Notes under the pieces: generated by a model | What the model was told of the DNA's origin: nothing | Databases searched by the model: none | The model's input: the letters and a program-made list of their open reading frames with translations, nothing else | In this document: positions 26,429 through 35,581 of the stretch, in pieces | Position numbering within the stretch: the first letter of the stretch is position 1 | How the letters are laid out: each line of letters starts with the position of its first letter | Source of the DNA: Microvirga sp. 3-52 | GTDB taxonomy: Bacteria > Pseudomonadota > Alphaproteobacteria > Rhizobiales > Beijerinckiaceae | Assembly: GCF_018383585.1 (NCBI RefSeq) | Contig: NZ_JAHAMK010000013.1 | Span: forward strand, 46,363-110,362 | Direction: 5' to 3' | Length of the DNA: 64,000 nucleotides | Program-made: the position numbers and the translations under genes

Positions 26429-27295
26429 TTAGCGACGCTTAAACACCAGTGTCGGACGATCCGGATTATTCTGACGGTAATCGTCGTTGGGGTAGGCTTT
26501 TTGCGCAAGGTTGTAGCCTTCCTCGTCCATGATCCCAACCACATCCCGCTCATCGAGCCATACGCTGATTTCGTTGTCGATCGACGCCCAGACGTGTTGC
26601 GTTGCCTTCTCCTCGGCTGTGACGTGCTGAGCATGCTCGATGATGGCGCGGCCGCGATAGATCCGCCCATCGAATTCGTAGGATCGCATTTCGGTCAGGG
26701 GCAGAACTGAGTTCTTGATGTGGTCGTAGGCAAAGTAGCTATCGACGATGACGAGGTCGTCGCTGCGCCGCGCCATGTCTCGAATGAAGGTGACTCAATC
26801 CGGGAAGTCAAGATGATATAGGATTCCTGTGCATATGATCACATTGAACTGGCCAAGGCTGGCGGGGATCTTTTGCACCTCACCTTGAACGAGACCGCAG
26901 TTGCTCAGGTTGAGGATCTTGCGAGCGAACTCTGCCTTGGCCAAGTGGACATCGCGGATCTCAAGCCCTGTCGTCGGGGAACCCATGCGGGCGAACTCGA
27001 TCGCGAACAACCCCTCCAAGCACGCAAGATCCAAGATATGCTTATGCTTGAAGACCTAGATCCTATAGAGCCAGGAGAAGCCGATTTGGTCAAGGAATGC
27101 ACCAGCTTGTCGCATGCGTGAACTGCCACCAAACTGGAGGATAAGTCGAGACATCCAATCAACCCGCCATTGCTGATGCAGTCCCTTATCCATGGTGCTG
27201 ACCCCATGGCCCAGATTGATATCGTGAGCCGTCCAAGGACCGTACTTCTCAATCACTTTGGCTCGTTTGGCCTGGATGGTCTCTGCTGTCATCAA
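26429..27295 (-). pseudogene. Class I SAM-dependent methyltransferase gene with two in-frame stops
   Basis: Three consecutive segments, 27056-27295, 26795-27034 and 26429-26776, share one reading frame and together make a 288-codon methyltransferase. The N-terminal part has KVIEKYGPWTAHDINLGHGV. The SAM motif ILDLACLEGLFAIEFARMG follows, then FNVIICTGILYHLDFPD and the C-terminal DLVIVDSYFAYDH. A TAG at 27056-27058 lies before motif I and a TGA at 26795-26797 after the LYHLD block. There is no frameshift. Both stops could come from single C-to-T changes (CAG, CGA). It sits between two IS elements. Most likely inactive, originally a sugar or lipid methyltransferase of the locus. Confidence 0.8.
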
Positions 27296-27469
27296 TTTCT
27301 CTTAGCGTGAATAGTGGAGCCGAGTAGCACCCGCGACTAGACGAAGGCAAACGTTCAGTCCTGGGCATCATCGCGCCATTCTGCACATCACATCAAGACG
27401 ACCACCGATACAATCGGGCGGTCGCTTTCGTGCGCCTGTGAGGTTGTCTGTTCTAAAGCGATTTGCGGA

Positions 27470-28430
27470 TCAGTGTAGGACATAGCCGGCATGCCTGATC
27501 CAGCCTCGGGCATCCTTTGCGGTGATGGTGTCGAGGGCTGGTTTGAGTTCCGCCTCCAAGGCTTCAAGGGTGCGTGCGGCTTTGGCCTTGAGCCGCTCCT
27601 TCATCTTGGCCCAGGCCTGTTCGATCGGATTGAACTCGGGCGAGTCGCGGGGCAAGTCCAGCAGTCCGATCCCGGCTCGGGCGAGCAACTCTCCCACTTC
27701 CGTGGCCCGATGCGGGCGCAGGTTGTCCATGACCAGGATGGCATCCGGCTTCACTTGCCGGAGCTTTGGCACCAACACCTGCTCGAGGTAAGCCAGTAGC
27801 ACGGAGGTCGAGGTGGATGCCTCGATGCTCATCGTGGCGATCAGGCCCTCATACGCCAGTGCTCCTAACACCGTCAGCCGCGGCCCCGAGCCGAGCGGAA
27901 TACTGCCGTACGCCCGCTGCCCGCGTGGAGCTCGCGCATGAGTACGGGCCATCTTGGTCGTCCCCCCGCGTTCATCCAGGCACACCTGGCGTTCCACGGG
28001 CAGCGTGCTCATCTGCTGGCGAAAGGCCTCGCGCTCGGCGGCAATTTCAGGCCGCTCCTGCTCGGCCGCCCGAAGCGTCTTTTTTCGGACGCAGCTTAAG
28101 CCGCTGGAGCGTGCGGCACATCACCGAACGGCTGACCCGCTTGCCGGTGAGCCTGAACAAACGCTCCGCATACTCGTCCAGGCGCGCGTCGTTGGTCTTG
28201 GCCACGAGCGCCTGTAGCAGCGAAAGCTCAGGAGGGCCCAGTCGACCAGCCGGTCCGCCGCGGTGGGGCTTGGGGCCGCGGCGCCCCTCGTGGCTGGCTT
28301 GACGGATCCAGTTGCAGACGGTGGCCGGACAGACGCGAAAACGGCGGGCAATCACCACCTGACTGCCTTCTCCTTGCTCGTAGGCCACCAGAACACGCTC
28401 GCGCAGATCGGCAGAATAGGGCTGGGGCAT
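27470..28430 (-). CDS. IS630 family transposase made from two overlapping frames
   Basis: OrfA (28047-28430, 127 residues) carries the helix-turn-helix: YSADLRERVLVAYEQGEGS and RFRVCPATVCNWIRQ. OrfB (frame ending at 27470) carries the DDE core: QVCLDERGGTTKMARTHAR, AILVMDNLRPHRATEV and LLDLPRDSPEFNPIEQAW. The frames join at an A6G run (28079-28085 on the minus strand): OrfA reads KKDASGG while the +1 frame reads KKTLRAAEQ straight into OrfB. This arrangement is known for IS630 elements and indicates a slippage-produced fusion rather than decay. The same run is kept in the relative at 42.8 kb. Confidence 0.85.
28079..28085 (-). promoter_or_regulatory. Probable frameshift/slippage site of IS630 transposase
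   Basis: AAAAAAG on the minus strand at the point where OrfA and OrfB sequence similarity switch frames (+1). The role in ribosomal or transcriptional slippage is inferred. Confidence 0.55.
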
Positions 28431-28767
28431 GGTAGGCCTCCTGCACCAATACCTCTCAAACGCTCAACCCATTGCTTTGGATTCAGACCAGCCCGCAATT
28501 CGCTTTAGTAACCCAGAGTACTGGGCTCTTAAGTGTGTCGGTCCAAAAGTGGCGGTGACCTGCGCCGAGTTGGTGATCCGGTGTGATGGTAATTCAAGAT
28601 TGGTTAAAACGCTTGGATTTAGTGTCCCAAGGCGAGCATTAGCTTGCGCCAGTAAGGCAATATGTGCTACAACATAATGTAGCGGCACCAAGATGGTTGA
28701 TACTCTTTTTATTTGAAAGTACGGGTAAGCTCGAACCTCGGTGAGTTGATCAAGGAGGTTAGAAAGC

Positions 28768-29520
28768 TTGAGCCCCATGCACCTTGAATCGATGACAATC
28801 TCCTATGGTCAATCTGTGCGAGAAATTTTTGTGCGACCTAACACGTCCGATACGGAGGTCGTCGGCCAAATCTTCGTTGATAAGGCTTTTGATATTAGCC
28901 GGCTGAAGCGTGTTGGTGAGCTAAAAGCCTTTCTCAGCAAGGCCCGCCAGAGTCGTAAGCGTCCCCTGATCATCGATGCTGGAGCAAATATTGGCCTGAC
29001 GTCAATTTATCTCGCGGCCCAGTGTCAAGATGCACTAATTGTCGCGATCGAGCCTGAGCCGTCGAACTTTGCCCTGCTTTTCAATAATGTTCATGGCCTG
29101 CAAGTGTTGCCTATTCCATGTGCGCTAGCCGCCACGCCACATCAGGCCATCGTCGTTGATACTGGTGAAGGTTTCTGGGCATTCCAAACTAAAGAGGCAG
29201 GGCCGACTGACGATTCGCAGTATACAGTCGATTGCATTACAGTAAATGAGATCTTCGCTGAGCATGAAGAGGAAGCTTTCCCATTTATTGTCAAAATTGA
29301 TATTGAAGGCGGAGAAAAGGAACTCTTCAAGAAGAACATCGAGTGGATCCGGAAGACGCCAATTATTATTGTTGAGTTGCATGATTGGATGCTCCCACGG
29401 CAGAAAGTGGCTTTGCCCTTCCTCAAAGCAATTGCTGACCTGGATCGGGACTTCGTACACTTCGGAGAGAACATTTTCTCGATAGCCAACAATCTTGATG
29501 AGCTGTTGCCGCGGCTATAG
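28768..29520 (+). CDS. FkbM family methyltransferase (second copy)
   Basis: A 250-residue SAM-dependent methyltransferase. Motif I LIIDAGANIGLTSIYLA is near residue 67, motif II is VAIEPEPSNFALL, and the FkbM motif FIVKIDIEGGEKELFKKN is near 175. It probably O-methylates a sugar of the polymer. The start is unusual: a strong AAGGAGG (28752-28758) stands 9 bp before TTG 28768. It is 18 bp from the first in-frame ATG (28777), so TTG initiation is favoured. First gene after the IS island, reading into the coiled-coil/glycosyltransferase genes that follow. Confidence 0.88.
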   Translation: MSPMHLESMTISYGQSVREIFVRPNTSDTEVVGQIFVDKAFDISRLKRVGELKAFLSKARQSRKRPLIIDAGANIGLTSIYLAAQCQDALIVAIEPEPSNFALLFNNVHGLQVLPIPCALAATPHQAIVVDTGEGFWAFQTKEAGPTDDSQYTVDCITVNEIFAEHEEEAFPFIVKIDIEGGEKELFKKNIEWIRKTPIIIVELHDWMLPRQKVALPFLKAIADLDRDFVHFGENIFSIANNLDELLPRL

Positions 29521-29578
29521 GAGCACTTTATGAGACAGTCGAGGGCAAAGCAAAGTCCATTCAGAGGGGCAGGGGCTC

Positions 29579-30382
29579 ATGGCAGATTATAATTATTTTC
29601 GCAAACTTGCCGAGGATCAGGTGAGGCAATACTCAACGGTGCTGGAAGCCGAACAAGACTTTGCTGCTGGCCTGGAACTGCTTCGTTATAGCGAGGCGCA
29701 GTTGCAAGATGAGAAGCAGGCACTCGAAACCCAACTTCGCGATCAGAAGCAGGCACTCGAAACCCAACTTCGAGATCATAAGCTGACGCTCGAAGTAGAG
29801 CTTCAGAAGCTTAAGGATAAGTATGAGAGCTTGCTGACAGCGCAGCGGGAGGCCTTTCAAGCCTCCATACGTGCTGCGGAGGAAACGGCGAAGCTGGAGC
29901 GGGAAGCCGGTATTTTGATCGGTGAGAAGCGCGCCTCCGATCAAGGTGCGCACGAACTGGCGTACAATAAGAATCTTGTAGCAAAGCTGCGGCGCGCGTT
30001 TTTCTTACGCCGGATGAGCCGTCGTCGTCGACTGGTCCGACTACTTCTTCCCTCGAAGCTCCGGAGTTGGTGGGATCGGCGGAACGTTGATCGGCTCGCG
30101 CGGCTCATAGCCGGTTCTGGTAAATTTGATGTGCAGTGGTATCTTAGGACCTACCCCGACGTAGTGGCTTCAGGTGTCGATCCCATTCGGCATTATCTTG
30201 AATTCGGTGCGGCTGAGGGGCGCAATCCGAATCCAAATTTCGATACTACGGGCTATCTGGCCGATCATCCCATGCTTAGTGTTTGGGGGCTCAATCCGTT
30301 CGTAGCCTTTATAGTTGCAGAACAGCAGAAAGAGATCTCTCAATCAATGAACGCGCAAGTCGTACAGAAGCGAGAAGCCTAA
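29579..30382 (+). CDS. Coiled-coil protein with tandem DPxxHYxxxGxxEGR domain
   Basis: A 267-residue protein. Residues 25-125 are a long coiled coil with two near-identical 15-residue units (KQALETQLRDQ and KQALETQLRDH). A basic stretch (RRMSRRRRLVRLL) follows near 150. Residues 185-255 hold the motif YLRTYPDVVASGVDPIRHYL, then EFGAAEGRNPNPNFD and GYLADHPML. This motif is found attached to glycosyltransferases and surface proteins in many proteobacteria. No enzymatic site is seen. The next gene begins 2 bp after its stop, so it may scaffold or partner the large glycosyltransferase. Function otherwise unknown. Confidence 0.75.
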   Translation: MADYNYFRKLAEDQVRQYSTVLEAEQDFAAGLELLRYSEAQLQDEKQALETQLRDQKQALETQLRDHKLTLEVELQKLKDKYESLLTAQREAFQASIRAAEETAKLEREAGILIGEKRASDQGAHELAYNKNLVAKLRRAFFLRRMSRRRRLVRLLLPSKLRSWWDRRNVDRLARLIAGSGKFDVQWYLRTYPDVVASGVDPIRHYLEFGAAEGRNPNPNFDTTGYLADHPMLSVWGLNPFVAFIVAEQQKEISQSMNAQVVQKREA

Positions 30383-30384
30383 AA

Positions 30385-32379
30385 ATGTTGCTGGAAGAAC
30401 GACAGCGCACCGCACCTATCACAAGTCAGAAGCTTCAGCCAACTCAAGCCCTATCTGGGACGCACTTGGGCCGGGTGATCCTTGCCGATGATAGAGTTGA
30501 CGGAACAGAAGCCGATGGAGTGTTCAATACCGGTTGGTACGGTGGTCGGGAGCTTGCAAATCATGAGCGGCTCTACCCCCGTTCCGGCCTGCGGGAGGAG
30601 CAGGTTGAAAGCGATAAGAATTACCACCGTGGAACGGTTCTAGTCAGCCAATATCTCCCGGCGAGTGGAAGCGCGCCTGATCTCTTCCAGAAGATCATTC
30701 CGGAGCAACTCCTCGCTGAACTCTTGGCATCGCATAAAGCTTGCGAAGACGTACCTTCAAGCAGTGCTATTCCAACTTTCTCAGTTGTAACGCCTTATTT
30801 TAAGCACAAGGAATTTTTTTCCCGTTGCGCACGTGCCGTCGGCGCTCTTATTGAGAGCGATGTGAAAGCAACCGGGGTCACACGGATTGAATGGCTCATT
30901 GTAAATGATGATCCCAGCTGTTTGGGAAATGACATATTGGAGATGATACCCCAGAGCACGCGCCCGTTCGTCAAGATTCTCTCTGATGGGGCCAACAAGG
31001 GTATCACGAACCGACTCAATGAGGGCATTGAGGCTTCTCTCTCTGAATGGCTACTGTTTCTTGATTGCGACGATTTGATTCAGCCTAACGCTACCGCTGT
31101 TCTGGATCACTACATTCGGACATTCCCTCAATGTCGGTACATTTCATCCGCCATCATCGATATCGATGAGCAGGATAGAATTCTAAGATATCGACGACAT
31201 GAGGCATCGCCCGATACGATGTTCCACCGAGGCATGCTGGCAGGCCATCTCAAGGCAGTGCGCCGAGACCTCATTAATGAGATCGGGTACTACAAGGTGG
31301 AGTATTCCGGATGCCAGGACTATGATTTCGCTTTGCGAGCAGCGCTTCGCGAGCCTTTGCTCCTTGTTCCTGAATACCTCTACAAATATCGCTGGCATGG
31401 CGCATCGCAGTCTGTTGGTAGCTTCCAGCGACAAGAGCGAATTGCGACATCGGTTCGTCGCAGTTTTCTTCGTAACTTCGTCGACGAACTTCTGCCCGCC
31501 TCAGCTTTAGTACCGACTCGATCCACTATCAAACAGCGAGGGCTTTGCATTATTAGGACCCAGGGGCGTCGACTTGAACTGCTAAGTGAAACGATCCAGT
31601 CGGTCACGCAGCAGGGCGTGCCGATTACCCCGTGTGTCGTTGTGCATGGTAGTCATGCAACGTTCGAGGAAGTTGAGCGCTGGGTGCATGCATTGTCCAA
31701 CGACGCCGTTGTTCTGCATGCTGATGATATAACCCGCCGGCGGGGCTACCCGCTCAACGTGGCTTTGGACTATTTGCGAGAGAATGGCGACCTGTTCGGG
31801 TTTTTCTGTTTTCTCGATGATGATGATATTCTTTACCCACTGTTCGGTGTTCAACTTCTAGAACTACTGAGTTTGAGCGCCGCGGATGTCGCAGTCTGCC
31901 TTTCTAACAAACGGGTTCCTTGGGAACCTGCAATTGAGGGATTTGAGCTGCTGCCGATTGCGAGCTTAGTAGCTGGGAACTTCATTCCTATTCACTGTTA
32001 TATTGTGCGCACGGATTTCCTCCTTCGGAGCGGCATGAGATTCCGTGAGGACATGGACTATCTTGAGGATTGGGACTTCCTCTTGGCATTGGTCGCTGCG
32101 GGTGGGCGATTTGCTTGCAGCCCCGAGGTGCTCTGCGAATTCCGAATAATTGGGGACGGTAATCGCGTCGTGAAGCAGAATCCAGAGCATTACGAAGAGT
32201 GCCGCGAGCGTGTGCTGGCTCGCGGGCGTTTGGCGGCACGGAGACTGGGGATTGGCCAATTTCTGAAGGATCTTGCCGACTTCAATATCGTCGAGCGATC
32301 GGAGCTTCAGCCATGGGAAATCGGGCATCTTATTGATGCCCGTGAAATCTTTGTGCGGGCAGGGGGCGCTTGTGACTGA
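30385..32379 (+). CDS. Two-domain GT2 glycosyltransferase
   Basis: A 664-residue protein with two GT-A type glycosyltransferase domains. The first, about residues 128-350, has FSVVTPYFKHKEFF, WLIVNDDPSCL and the DxD-like LLFLDCDDLIQPNATAVLD. The second, about 385-640, has CIIRTQGRRLELLSETIQSV and FFCFLDDDDILYPLFG with an acidic cluster. The N-terminal 125 residues are unrecognised. ATG 30385 follows the preceding stop by 2 bp; a longer frame inside the upstream gene is unlikely. Bifunctional GT2 proteins of this kind usually add two sugars in succession. Donor and acceptor unknown. Confidence 0.85.
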   Translation: MLLEERQRTAPITSQKLQPTQALSGTHLGRVILADDRVDGTEADGVFNTGWYGGRELANHERLYPRSGLREEQVESDKNYHRGTVLVSQYLPASGSAPDLFQKIIPEQLLAELLASHKACEDVPSSSAIPTFSVVTPYFKHKEFFSRCARAVGALIESDVKATGVTRIEWLIVNDDPSCLGNDILEMIPQSTRPFVKILSDGANKGITNRLNEGIEASLSEWLLFLDCDDLIQPNATAVLDHYIRTFPQCRYISSAIIDIDEQDRILRYRRHEASPDTMFHRGMLAGHLKAVRRDLINEIGYYKVEYSGCQDYDFALRAALREPLLLVPEYLYKYRWHGASQSVGSFQRQERIATSVRRSFLRNFVDELLPASALVPTRSTIKQRGLCIIRTQGRRLELLSETIQSVTQQGVPITPCVVVHGSHATFEEVERWVHALSNDAVVLHADDITRRRGYPLNVALDYLRENGDLFGFFCFLDDDDILYPLFGVQLLELLSLSAADVAVCLSNKRVPWEPAIEGFELLPIASLVAGNFIPIHCYIVRTDFLLRSGMRFREDMDYLEDWDFLLALVAAGGRFACSPEVLCEFRIIGDGNRVVKQNPEHYEECRERVLARGRLAARRLGIGQFLKDLADFNIVERSELQPWEIGHLIDAREIFVRAGGACD

Positions 32380-33388
32380 CAATTGTCAATTAGCTGTATC
32401 GGTTCTCTTGCCAGTCTTTTTTCGAGACATTGGATCTGAGGACATTCGGCTGCTGCGTCGGGCACTTGACTCTATCCGGCAGCAGGAATTCCGAGACGAT
32501 TACGAAGTTCTTGTCCTCGATGATGGTAGTGCGATGGAGATCGAGCGTGTTCTGCGAAAACTTGGTGACATCGATCTTGATAGGATACGCTTCATCCGCA
32601 ACCGAAGGAATCAAGGCCTTGTCTACACGCTCAATCGGGGCCTCTCCGAAGCACGGTTTCCCCTCATTGCTCGATTGGATGCCGATGATCGTTGGCTTCC
32701 CACTAAGATCAAGAAGCAACTCGATCTTATGGCAGCAGATCACGACCTTGCAATCACAGCAACCGGGATGACCTTGGTTACTCCGGAGGGAGATCCTCTC
32801 GAATCCCATGTTAGGCCCGGAGATTGGACAGGAATTTTGCGTTTTTTCGTAGATGTGGGATGCCCGTTCCCACATGGGAGCGTCTTGGCGCGCCGCGATA
32901 TCTACACGATGCTTGGGGGCTACTCCCACAATCCTGCAAGCAGTCATTGTGAGGATTATGCCCTCTGGGGCATCTGGTTGCGGTTCTTCAAGCCAGCGAT
33001 GGTCGAAGAAGCGCTGTACGATTATACAGTCTCGTCATCCTCGGTTTCATCTGTTCATGGAGAGCAGCAGAGACGCGCTTCAGGCGTGGTGAATCGTCAG
33101 TTCCGAAACCTCGATTTGGTCGCACGCCTGCCTGATGCCCTGGCGGAGCTCGCCTCAGTCATGGGCTGCTCGGTGCTGGACGCAGGCATGCTGGCCTACA
33201 AGATGTGGCGTTTCCGAGTCCCGGTATTTCTTCCAGTAGCTTGTATTGAGCCTCTGAGGATAATCCTACCTGACCGCCACCTCATGCCAAGCTCTCAGAA
33301 AGGGTTGACCCTGGATCCGTCTCGCCTGATGGGGGCATGGCGGGCAACGGAGGCAGATGAGCGCTTCATTGCCGTCCAAGCCGCGTAG
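32372..33388 (+). CDS. GT2 family glycosyltransferase
   Basis: A 338-residue GT-A enzyme. LAVSVLLPVFFRDIG is at the N-terminus, VLVLDDGSAMEIERVL near 47, and the DxD in FPLIARLDADDRWLPTKI near 98. CPFPHGSVLARRDIYTMLGG and HCEDYALWG are acceptor-side motifs of the same family. GTG 32372 was taken as start because a GGGGG-rich ribosome-binding site lies 6-10 bp upstream and the GTG overlaps the previous stop by 8 bp. The frame reads further upstream without a better start. Last gene of the plus-strand run from 28.8 kb. Confidence 0.85.
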   Translation: MTDNCQLAVSVLLPVFFRDIGSEDIRLLRRALDSIRQQEFRDDYEVLVLDDGSAMEIERVLRKLGDIDLDRIRFIRNRRNQGLVYTLNRGLSEARFPLIARLDADDRWLPTKIKKQLDLMAADHDLAITATGMTLVTPEGDPLESHVRPGDWTGILRFFVDVGCPFPHGSVLARRDIYTMLGGYSHNPASSHCEDYALWGIWLRFFKPAMVEEALYDYTVSSSSVSSVHGEQQRRASGVVNRQFRNLDLVARLPDALAELASVMGCSVLDAGMLAYKMWRFRVPVFLPVACIEPLRIILPDRHLMPSSQKGLTLDPSRLMGAWRATEADERFIAVQAA

Positions 33389-33652
33389 CCTTTTGCTGTC
33401 GCGGGCTTGCTCAGCTTGGCAATAGAGAGGTCCCATGGGCCTCACAATGCGCAGAGAATGTAGAACCCAGTAATGAGTCCGAACCGCTTTTAACGATCCG
33501 GCCGTGATGACTCCCAACGGGGGCATGGAGATGAACCCTTCCCCGGGCGCTTCAAGTTTTCATGTAGAAAGGCACTAAATGCTATCATGAGATTGGCATG
33601 TCTGCCCAAGGTGCATAAGCGGGTGTTGAATCCGATGAGCACTGCTCTGGGC

Positions 33653-35176
33653 TCAATGTCGTGGGAATGACAATCGAATTGGCCCGGCTCCTGGCGGATT
33701 AATCACCTCACGCTGTGGCGACGTCAATTGCGGAACAAATTCGGGAAAATTCCGATTGGCCCATTCGGGCGAGGAGCCATTTGGTTGAAAAAATGCAGCA
33801 ACGTCAGCTGAAGTTAAACGGGCGAGAGATGTCTGAGCATCCTTTCCCTGCATGACATCATACACAACCGTGAATATTCGCATATCGCCGAACTGGGCGC
33901 GATTGAGACGCCATGCAAGGATAAAGGTTTCAACATTCACCGCGGCAGTGTCCGCAGCAATACCAAAGCTTTTGGCTCCATTCTGTTGGGCAAGTTCAAG
34001 TGCAGCGCGCGCCTGCTCGACGGCGCGCAGGTCCATTCGCGAGTGCATCGGCAAGGATAGTAGAACTGCCACTGCCATCGCCCAGCCAATCGCAGCGCTT
34101 GATCGTGTCACCGAACTACGGCTGGTTCTGGGCGGAATGGCTGCTGCGAAGCACATCGGCAGGCTCACCCAGACTGGCCAGAAAAACCTCAGATCTTTGT
34201 TAGGACTTCCCGCGGCAACAAAATCGAAGAGAACAGCCATTCCTGCGACCGTCAGTCCGGTTGCGACACGTACAGGGTCGTGACGCCAGCGCCAGACGGC
34301 GGCCCCTCCGAAAACGGCCATGATTAGGAGCGGTACAGCATTCTCATCAAGCTGTTGCGAGACAAAAAGCCAGCGTGAAACGCCGTCAGTATAATATTCG
34401 GCCAAGCTGCCAAACGAGAAATTCTGAGCGTGCTGGAGATATTGTCTGCCGTAACGGGCTAGAACAAGAAGAGCGGGCGACGCGACCAGGACTGCTACAA
34501 GGATCTTGAACACCGTGGTGCGCAGGCCAACACGCCGAAAGGAAAGGAGGGCCGTCAGGAGGAAAACCGGTCCCGCGAAAAATAAATAGCTGAGCTTCAA
34601 TGTAGCGCCCAGTCCGAAGAGTACCCCCCAAGACACTCCTCGGCTCCAAGCATTAGCCGTCTCGCGCTGTGTCTCCAGTACTGGCAGGAGCAGTGTGCAC
34701 GCAACAATAAATGCTAGGATGCCATCTGCTAAAAGCGGGGCGCCTGCCCCTAAGATGGATGGCGTCATAAGAATTGAGACGCTGACTAATGCGACGGCCC
34801 AAACCGGGACCTTCAACCGGGATGCCATATGTCCAAGGCCGATTGCTACACCAAACATGGCTAATGCTAGCACAACGGATGCCAATCCCAGCGATCCCGG
34901 ATTACCGTGCAGAGGGCCCGCCGGAATGAGTGCCAAGGCCATGAGAGGCGACTTTGCAAGTTCAGCAAAGCAGGCATCAAGACCTGGGATCGATCCAGAT
35001 AGAACCGCTTGGTTCACACATACCGCGTTATGAAGAAAAAATAGCTCATCCCAAGCCGGTACTGCTCGGTGGTAGGAAAGAGCAAATGGCGCCGCCGCGG
35101 CGATAAGACATAGGTAGGCGACGAAGGAGCCATATGGATAAAGGCTGCGCCCAAGCCTACCAGCAAAAGCAATCAT
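33653..35176 (-). CDS. Polytopic membrane protein, GT39/ArnT-like topology
   Basis: A 507-residue inner-membrane protein with about eleven hydrophobic segments. After the first helix comes YHRAVPAWDELFFLHNAVC, whose WDE motif matches the periplasmic acidic catalytic position of GT-C lipid-linked glycosyltransferases. A soluble C-terminal tail of about 130 residues follows. Family assignment is tentative. ATG 35176 with a short GGGA box is preferred over TTG 35212. It is divergent from the operon starting at 35582 and is not part of a longer minus-strand unit. It may transfer a sugar to the growing polymer in the periplasm (inference). Confidence 0.7.
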   Translation of the reverse strand: MIAFAGRLGRSLYPYGSFVAYLCLIAAAAPFALSYHRAVPAWDELFFLHNAVCVNQAVLSGSIPGLDACFAELAKSPLMALALIPAGPLHGNPGSLGLASVVLALAMFGVAIGLGHMASRLKVPVWAVALVSVSILMTPSILGAGAPLLADGILAFIVACTLLLPVLETQRETANAWSRGVSWGVLFGLGATLKLSYLFFAGPVFLLTALLSFRRVGLRTTVFKILVAVLVASPALLVLARYGRQYLQHAQNFSFGSLAEYYTDGVSRWLFVSQQLDENAVPLLIMAVFGGAAVWRWRHDPVRVATGLTVAGMAVLFDFVAAGSPNKDLRFFWPVWVSLPMCFAAAIPPRTSRSSVTRSSAAIGWAMAVAVLLSLPMHSRMDLRAVEQARAALELAQQNGAKSFGIAADTAAVNVETFILAWRLNRAQFGDMRIFTVVYDVMQGKDAQTSLARLTSADVAAFFQPNGSSPEWANRNFPEFVPQLTSPQREVINPPGAGPIRLSFPRH

Positions 35177-35581
35177 GTTATTCCCGAGTGCGGAGCGAAA
35201 TCTATGCCACAAGAAATGGGGCGTTCAAACCGGAACGCATGCGGCTCTTCCTATACCTGAGGTATGTCGCCAATTTCAATTGGTTGTTAAGGTCCGGTCA
35301 GGCAAGCGGTTGACCTACCCCCAACGATTAACATGAAGAAAAAATAAGCATTCTAAGGTATAGATACGAATAACACCTCAATATATCCTAGGATAGACTA
35401 TGTTTCAGCACACTTAAATACTTGGTTAAACAGCCCTGCTTAAAATGCGGCTGCTGTGATGGGCTCAATCATTCGTAAAACGGAGTGGGCTTGGGTAGAT
35501 TGGCACTTGCATCCGTAGGCGGAGCAAACTAGAGCAAGGCGAGTTTGTCGCTAACAGGCACAGCGCAAAATACTGGATGTT
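35177..35581. promoter_or_regulatory. AT-rich divergent control region
   Basis: About 400 bp of clearly lower GC between a minus-strand membrane-protein gene and the plus-strand deoxysugar operon. It contains the 12-bp palindrome TATCCTAGGATA (35384-35395), a possible protein-binding site, and a TTGACC box at about 35310. No ORF is supported. Promoters for both directions must be here. Confidence 0.45.

Larger units (their letters stand above)
27446..28492 (-). mobile_element. IS630-family insertion sequence
   Basis: About 1.05 kb, containing the two-frame IS630 transposase. Imperfect terminal inverted repeats are visible as TCTGTTCTAAAGCGAT (27447-27462) against the complement of 28476-28492 (TCTGAATCCAAAGCAAT). 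Exact ends and the TA target duplication could not be fixed, so the borders are approximate. Confidence 0.75.

Noticed and set aside
28464..28778. 104-codon minus-strand ORF upstream of FkbM
   Set aside because: Covers the FkbM ribosome-binding site and the IS630 border; no recognisable motif.
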